NCBI RefSeq assembly: GCF_025766255.1
Contig: NW_026516683.1
Location: 62,001-126,000, forward strand
DNA length: 64,000 nt
Reading direction: 5' to 3'
Origin: Zychaea mexicana
Taxonomy: Eukaryota; Mucoromycota; Mucoromycetes; Mucorales; Lichtheimiaceae
This document shows, in pieces, positions 57,402-64,000 of the stretch. The position numbers and the translations under genes were made by a program. Position 1 is the first letter of the stretch. Every line of letters begins with the position of its first letter. The notes below the pieces were generated by a model. It searched no databases, was not told where the DNA came from, and saw only the letters and a list, made by a program, of their open reading frames with translations.

Positions 57402-60224
57402 TCACTTTTGTCCAGGAGCAACGCGCTCTTCATGTGTCACTACTGCATCCTTGTCCACTCTTTGGCCACGCTCAGCCATAGCTTCCTGATTCCCACTACT
57501 GCCATTGCTGCTGCTGTTGGAATCGTCCGGCATCGTAACTTTGTCGTCCTTCTTTCCACGTTTGGCACGTGTAGCGTCTTTGTTTTTCAAAACAATCACT
57601 GGGCCGGTGAAAATCTGTTTATATTGAAAATAATCAGTATCATACCGACTAATCCTTTCTTTGCTTTGAACATATTGCAAAATTGCCTACCGGTTCCATA
57701 TCTTCCAATGATCTTCCACGAGTTTCTGGGATACATAGCCACGTAAATACCGTCATTGCAAAGACGGTGCTTCCAAAGAAAAAGTAGGTGCCATAGGTCA
57801 AGTTTGTGATCATTAAAGGAGTCACTTTGGCAATGACTGTGTTCATGGCCTATCATGTTGACGTAGAGAAAGGCCTGTTAGTAACAACTTAAAGGAATGA
57901 TATGGGGCGATTAGATGTCTTGTAGCTTTACCCAGAAAATGGCTATGATAAAAGTAAGAGAGGTTGTCATTCTGGTTAATTCAACGGTAACTTTATCATA
58001 GCAAATGTCTTCTTACCAATAGTTATTGACATGCAGATGGCACGGATACGTGTCGGATAGATCTCAGCGCAAATAACGAACACGAGTGGACCTATATAAA
58101 ATCAGGAATGTTTGTCTTCTATCAGTTAATGTTGTCCGCAGTTCTAGAGATGCTTCTTCTTATATCGGCCCTTCTTTCTTTACCCCAGGATATCTCGTAT
58201 CTAATTTAAGGCATATGTTAGCTTATCCAGCAAGTAAGTTTTGTCTGGTTTATTAATGCTATTTTTACACATTACCCTATAGCGAAAATGAAAAGCATAA
58301 CCATTGCGACATAGCCTTTTGCTCCAACCGGAGGTTCGACACCAGGTGGCAATGCGAGTTGATCTTCTTCAATATGCTTGAGTAGACCGCCCAAAATATA
58401 GAATGACACAAACATGATGATTGAGCCAATAATAAGCGAGTTTCGTCGACCAAAGAATGGATGATCCACCATAAAGAAGAATACAAAGACAAACACCACT
58501 TTTACAACGCCTATTTAAGAAAAAATAACCGAAACAGGTCAATTGTTATGAGCATCAACACAGATGGTACTACTATCATTACCACAGATAGCAACAAAAG
58601 AAAAAAGAAGATATTGTACCATAGATGCCAGTTGCAAGGATATCCACCGTTTCGCCTGTAATACCGATTTGTTGAAACATTTGTGGTGCATAATAGTTCT
58701 ATAGCAAATGGGAAAGATGCATCATAGCAGTGAGATTTTTATTGACACTTCCATCTTCTGTAGTTCACGACGTTTGGTATACAATATTGACTTACGATTG
58801 CATTTGTGCCTGTCCATTGCTGACAAACGCCAATCATGATACCGATAATGAGGCGCCGAACGTTTGATGGTTGAAGTAATTCTGCCCACTTGCTGGACTT
58901 GCTAGCACGTTCCTCCAAAATGGATTCATGGATTTCGGTAACTTCTTGTATGATGCGCTCGTCATCCTCAGGTAAACCACGCAAACGGCACAGATTATGT
59001 TTTGTCTTTTCAATACGATCCCTGGACAATTATAGGACATGGTGATGAGTCGTCGCCCGTGTTTCTCCTCTTTTCAGTATTCTAATATAGCGTGTACACA
59101 GTTAAAAAAAAGCCATACCTGCTCGCAAGCCAGCGTAGAGATTCTGGAAGGAATCCCATGCCGATAAGTAATATACCGCCTGGCACGATTTGTAATCCAA
59201 GTGGTGTTTTCCATTGCTTGTCACTCACGTCCATATGCTTGAGACACGCGTAGTCAACCCTGTTTTCAATGAAAATGATGGGTTGTTAGAGTCAAGCATA
59301 ATACCTCGGCCAGATTCGATATATCGATTAGAAATCATCGCTATCGGCAATCATACCAGTAGGATACCATAATACCGAGTACCACCATGAACTGCCAAAG
59401 ATTTGCCATTCTTCCTCTAGATAGAGAGCCCCATTTTAGTCATTAAAACATACATAAAAAAACTACGATTACAGCAAGAAATAAAGGAGCTAGTAGTAAG
59501 CGGCGAGCAAGGGAGGAACAAACCTTAAATGTTTGGGTGCAATCTCGGCAATGTACACAGGCACAATGTTAGAGCATCCGCCCACACCCACTAGCAGTTG
59601 TAATCAGTATAAAAAAGGTATTTCCCTTATCAATATGCTGAAATATAGTGACACCTTCTTTTCCTTCTCCCTGTTTTAACACTGTATGTATACTAACTTC
59701 CACCAATGAATCTTCCAGCCATCATCGCACCCACGGTTGGTGCAACAACTTGAACAACACTTCCAACGATGAATACTACTGCGGCCAACATGATACCAGC
59801 TTTACGCCCAAATGGATCTTGATGTTCAAAATTTGCAAAGGCAATATAGTCAGCATAAACGTACGCACAGTGGACGATATCTAGTAGAAAACGCACAGTT
59901 CATGGGACACAATGGTACTTACCGGCGAAAAGGTTAATCAAGAGACCACCAATACAACAGCCTGCTTGTAACATCGAGACAATATTTCCTTTAACTTGTG
60001 CTTCATAATTGGCGTCTCCCTCTATGCCAAAATGGGGTGCAAAGGTTGGCATAACCAAGACGCCTACGTAGTATGATTTGTACATACAAACAAACGTTGT
60101 AATTAATATCTTGTAAACAGCATCAAGGTGATGCTTACTCACCAGAAATGACACCAACATCATAGCCCATTAGGAGACCACCCATACAGGCGGTGGTAAC
60201 CGTCAACATTGTTAGAAACTTCAT
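57402..60224 (-). CDS. MFS sugar transporter (sugar porter family)
   Basis: Twelve-helix plasma-membrane sugar:proton symporter or facilitator; substrate unknown. Fourteen phase-consistent exons: complement(join(57402..57614,57691..57849,57932..57942,58017..58091,58184..58200,58276..58510,58620..58698,58796..59021,59119..59259,59357..59416,59524..59590,59698..59817,59923..60063,60143..60224)), 541 aa. Motifs: [14 protein letters not shown] (TM1), DPFGRKAG (after TM2), [42 protein letters not shown] (sugar-binding TM7), [22 protein letters not shown], and [15 protein letters not shown] after TM12, then a polar tail. The 17-nt exon supplies YEISWG and the 11-nt exon supplies AIFW; both are needed for phase and for conserved residues. 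The start is fixed by an upstream in-frame stop. Confidence 0.93.
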
Positions 60225-61360
60225 GATTATCTATTTCAGCGACACTCAACTTCCGCAGAGGGATAAAAAGACAGAAGAGAAAAGAAGTTGCGCAGAGAAA
60301 GAGTGAGAAAGAGAGAAACAAATCTAAGAGCAGCATGTCAATTATATAAACCATGCATGGCGAGTACGATGAAAAAAACCCACGGTGCATCTAACACAAC
60401 TTGGATATCGCAAAGTCTTCTGAATGTATTACTTCGCCTGCCAAAACAAACGTCGTCGTTGGCAGTTTCTGTGTTTCCCATGTGCCTATTGAATCGTGGA
60501 AATAAAATGACTGACTGCATGGTGACACAGAGCCAAAATATCTTGATCCAAGGTTTTGTTCATAAATCTTACAGCCAAGCGTGCATTGTTGTCGTCATAG
60601 ATGCCACCAGATTCTCACTACCATCACTTATCCATACATTCCCACCCCAAAAGAAAGAACAAAGCCCGTGGGAGTACCGGTATAAAGGGTAAAGGACCAA
60701 AATATCGTATCACAGATCTTTAAAGCAACCAAACAGACAGCGTGTGATCTCCTTTCCCCGCGTTCTGAGAAAAAATTAATAATAAAGTGCGCGCGTGTTT
60801 GCTTTTTGCTTTATCCGTATCAATATTTTATGTTATAAGAAAATCTTTATTGATTAAAGCTTTAAACAGTAAAATATTCCTCGAGACCTCCGATAGATTC
60901 GATAGATGGAAATGGCTGTTAAATACACGATAGATCCAATATTGATACTGTATGTCTATTTTGAACGCACAAATCATGTCTCATTACCAACTACTGATAA
61001 TTTTCTTTTTCGCAGGTCCATGTTCTCGGACACAAACAAGGAGGAATATAATGTGGGATGAGTGACAGACGTATGAGAAGCTTCAGATCCGCGTTTTCCG
61101 GCTTTTCGTAGCGTGTCACGGAATATCCTTTATGAGTTAAGCGTACAAATGACTTGTTTTATACATGCAGTAAAAGGGAATAATCCCAGCAAAAGAATAC
61201 AAAGATATGTGGTAATGTGCGTGTGTGTGTTTGTGAGTGGATCAGAGGGTATTTATACAACAGGTAGCGTTCCTAATAGTGGTAGTAACATAAAAAAGAA
61301 AAAGAAACAAGAACAAAAAAAAAATAACGTGAAAACTATATTACAAAAAGATGACATGCA
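60225..61360. other. Intergenic region between sugar transporter and CCH1
   Basis: 5' flank of the transporter (TTCTCTTTCTCACTC-type pyrimidine tract on its strand, 60270-60320) and 3' flank of CCH1. A CTGCGGAA and several CCCCRCCC-like patches (for example CCCACCCC near 60641) could be regulatory but were not assigned. No gene seen. Confidence 0.5.
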
Positions 61361-64000
61361 TTATTTCGCGTCTGAAAGCATATCTGTAGATAGAAAAAGA
61401 GAGCATGTTTTGGTCAGCTAACTTTATAAGCGGAAAAAAGTATACCACGGCCTCGCCCGAGGTAGAAGATTGGTAATTGCAGAACTTACCAGACCAATGG
61501 CTCCGTTGTAATGAGTCCATCAACGACTCTGCTAACTCAGGTGACATGCTTGAATTTCCATCAATCACACGCCAATTTTGACGCACTAACGTCGGACTAT
61601 AGGGTGAATTGGGAGAAAGCGCACCATTGAGCAGGATACTGCTGCTTTCCTCCAGTTCATTGCCTGGGTATGGAGATTCTTGTGGACTAACTGTACCAAT
61701 TGCAACGTTCAACGAGTCAGCTCCACCGCTACTGATGCCTCCACCACTTGCCATAATTGGGGATCCGTATTGTGTCTCGTACGAATAGTTAGACATGGGT
61801 GACACAGGGACCGTGAGTGAAGCTGGAGATGGGATGCAATCCGAGTTCGGGCGAGGAGAAGGTGGCGCGTCCTGGATGATGATGGTCGGCAGAGGCGATC
61901 GTTGTCTCCATTTTTCCGTTGCTGATGAAAGCGGACTCTTTGGTGAAAGCGTGGCTGCGGATGTGTCCAGTTGAAGACCACTTCGTGTATTGATGCCCAA
62001 CTTGCGCATCTCGTCTTCGTTCTTTTTCTGCCATAATTCATGCAAGTACCGTTTTCGCTGAGCCATCATTAGAAACACGCCGCGTGCCTTTTCTGTCGCA
62101 TACGCTTTGTTCAGTTGGTCCAATTTTTCGAGGCGTTTGATGAGAGGGTCGATACTACAGTAAAAATTATGCGTGTACGGGGGAAATTTATGTCGATTAT
62201 TTTTTTTGCTATTTCAAATAGTGGCACTATCTTGATATGTGAGAACAAAACTTACGTCAATGCGTCCTCAATATCTACAAAACGGTACGACATGATAGTG
62301 CGCACATCTTCAAACGATATTCCTTTGGATGTTGCGGTATCAAGGATTTCCTAGTTATTGTTTATCAATTAGCTTTCTTTTTCTGTAATAACAATGTATT
62401 ACAATATGGGAGCTTAAGGTCACACTAACAAGATAGTAGATATTATACTCGCGGCGCCGCTGTCGCAAAAGCTCAGGATTTAGCTTGGACAGACACTTGT
62501 TGACCGCTTGGACATTGAACCCAATTTTCGCTGCAATGTCGGTACCAGTCGTATAACCACTCGTTTTTTCTACTGACTTTTCGGCACTTGGAGACGGCGG
62601 GGGCGGCATCCCCTTCTTGCTAACTGTTTGCAAATGTCGGATATCGTGTATATCATCATACATGGTTATTTTCAATCTTCCGTTCAATAACTATACAGAG
62701 AACAGTTGTCAGTTTCAATACATTCACCCCACATTATAACTTATAAAAGTTTAAATATACTGTACCCGTAAAAACTTGGCTACATCTTGTTTTTGAATGT
62801 ATCCCGTACCGGCCGGGTCAACAACAGACCATGCGTATTTAAAACTATAATTCCGTATTCACAAATTGTCATGGATTAGTTTTTAAAATACACATGCACA
62901 AAACTGTAAATTTTGTACTACTAGCACCAACAACACATACCTGCGCAGATCATCCTTTGTCAGACGAGTGAATCGGGATCTTGTTTCGTAAGCATATTCA
63001 AAGTTACTAATAACCGTCTATAAATCAGAAAAAGAAACAATTAGCGAGTCAGAAGAGAGGATATAGGAGTTGTTCTATGCTAAGCTGCTTGATGTCAATG
63101 TATACGTACCGCCGTGAACAAATTTAAGAAGATATGTGTACAGATCAGATAGTAGATATTAAACAGAAAGTAAGCCCACCCTGGGGAACCGCAGTCAGTG
63201 TAGAGGTAGTCATCCGAATAAACACAGTTTGGCGGTTGTACAGTATAATCCATCATGATAACGTTCCAGGCTTCACCAGTGGTAATTCTCACCAGTAAAA
63301 GTAGCGCATTACCATAGTCACGGAAGTTACTATGTCGTCCGGTTTCTATGCCATACTTGGTAAGACCGAAAAGCTCCATAAACACCATGGCGAACAGACA
63401 CATAACGAGAATGAACACCGCAGTAACGCGTACGATCGTTGGCATTGAGAGTCTATCAAAGCAAATTTTTGTACAGATACTTCCGCGGTAAGCCTTGCAT
63501 GAATTTTTTTATCAGTTATGGTCTTTTACTCACCGGACTGTGTGATATAATGTTTGAAGCGAATCGATGCCTTCGCCAAGTCTGAAGGCAGCTAGTACCA
63601 GAACATAGCGCTCGACGCGAAGAGTCCAAAGCTAAATTCAAAGCGTTAGCATATACTTTTCTTAATAGCATAAGATGGAATAAAATAAGAATTATAACTT
63701 ACATGAGGCGAGGCAAATCTTGCCACGGTCAACACAAGGGCGCTCAGGGCAATGAATGCGTCGTACCAATTCCACTTACTCTTGCTCCACTACAATCCAT
63801 GATTCGTACAAGATTAGCTATACTCAGTCGAAAAAATCTATGCTCATGGTTTTTTTTACATTACCTTGGCCCATCCTAGTCCTAGATACTTGATGATTAC
63901 TTCGACTGTGTACACAGCACAGAATGCGATATACATATAGTCTAAACATTTGTTACTCAAAGAGTTAGGTAAGCCTCGAAACATTTTTGCCTTTTCCTTG
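61361..64000 (-). CDS. CCH1: CCH1-type voltage-gated calcium channel, C-terminal part (5' end outside window)
   Basis: Plasma-membrane high-affinity calcium channel alpha-1 subunit, partner of Mid1. Visible exons: complement(join(61361..61383,61490..62154,62256..62350,62430..62690,62766..62844,62941..63017,63110..63452,63534..63631,63703..63789,63865..>64000)). Domain IV: S2-S3 (YTVEVIIKYLGLGWAKW, NWYDAFIALSALVL), an S4 with sparse charges (LRVERYVLVLAAFRLGEG), S5, then a pore loop LLVRITTGEAWNVIMMDY whose GEAW Glu is the fourth filter position, an extracellular Cys pair (CVYSDDYLYTDC) and S6. The cytosolic tail has FKYAWSVVDPAGTGYI (EF-hand-like) and a Ser/Pro-rich region (61500-61990). The stop model DMLSDAK uses a CTGAC branch and CTATCTACAG acceptor. 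The first part (63865-64000) may contain one further intron. Confidence 0.9.

Noticed and set aside
59818..59880. Extra coding segment [15 protein letters not shown] before DPFGRK in the sugar transporter
   Set aside because: It is open and in phase, but the family has DxFGRK directly after the loop; using the acceptor at 59818 gives the conserved spacing, so the segment is treated as intron.

Overview
The window reads as nuclear DNA of an intron-rich early-diverging fungus, most likely Mucoromycota (inference). Supporting signs are: dense short GT-AG introns with CTAAC/CTGAC-type branch sites; fungal-type genes (Vtc1, Set5, Tra1, Jsn1/Puf2-like PUF protein, Bli-3, Cch1); a spliceosomal U1 snRNA gene; a eukaryotic tRNA-Thr; and one intron with complete U12-type (minor spliceosome) signals, which few fungi keep. 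No viral, plasmid or bacterial block was seen.

Layout. 1-5 kb: the 5' end of an aldo/keto reductase (-), ALG14 (+), VTC1 (-) and a SET5-like methyltransferase (+). 5-13 kb: poorly resolved. It holds an unrecognised multi-exon gene, a gene-poor stretch, an 83-bp tandem repeat, a ~270-bp tandem duplication that repeats an exon-intron unit, and a strongly repetitive unrecognised membrane-anchored protein. 13.4-17.2 kb: a 14-exon LtrA-family membrane protein (-). 18 kb: a Bli-3/pyridoxamine-oxidase-like gene (+). 18.9-32.2 kb: the complete 15-exon TRA1 gene (-). 33-35.6 kb: an LEA-2-like membrane protein and a HIT-family hydrolase (both +). 35.6-41.4 kb: gene-poor, with a 63-bp minisatellite, a putative non-autonomous element bounded by GGTTCGG-rich arms, a GGGTCA-rich block and a tRNA-Thr(AGT). 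41.5-53.1 kb: a compact block of an LRR protein (+), PIGB/GPI10 with an AT-AC intron (-), pinin (+), an RRM-RRM-PUF protein (-) and a 3-hydroxyacyl-CoA dehydrogenase (-). 53.1-57.2 kb: mostly non-coding, with a small secreted cysteine-rich protein and the U1 snRNA. 57.4-60.2 kb: a 14-exon MFS sugar transporter (-) with 17-nt and 11-nt internal exons. 61.4-64 kb: the 3' half of a CCH1 calcium channel (-), cut by the window edge.

The genes are mostly housekeeping and do not form one pathway. ALG14 and PIGB both act on ER glycoconjugates. TRA1 and SET5 act on chromatin. Pinin, the PUF protein and U1 act on RNA. VTC1, the sugar transporter and CCH1 act in membrane transport.

Splice models were built by hand. 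Exon phases were checked to add up for every gene given as join coordinates, except the low-confidence genes marked as such. The most unusual content is the U12 AT-AC intron, the GC-AG introns, the micro-exons, the repetitive gene at 10.2-12.1 kb with its duplicated downstream exon unit, and the two repeat-bounded elements near 38-39 kb.
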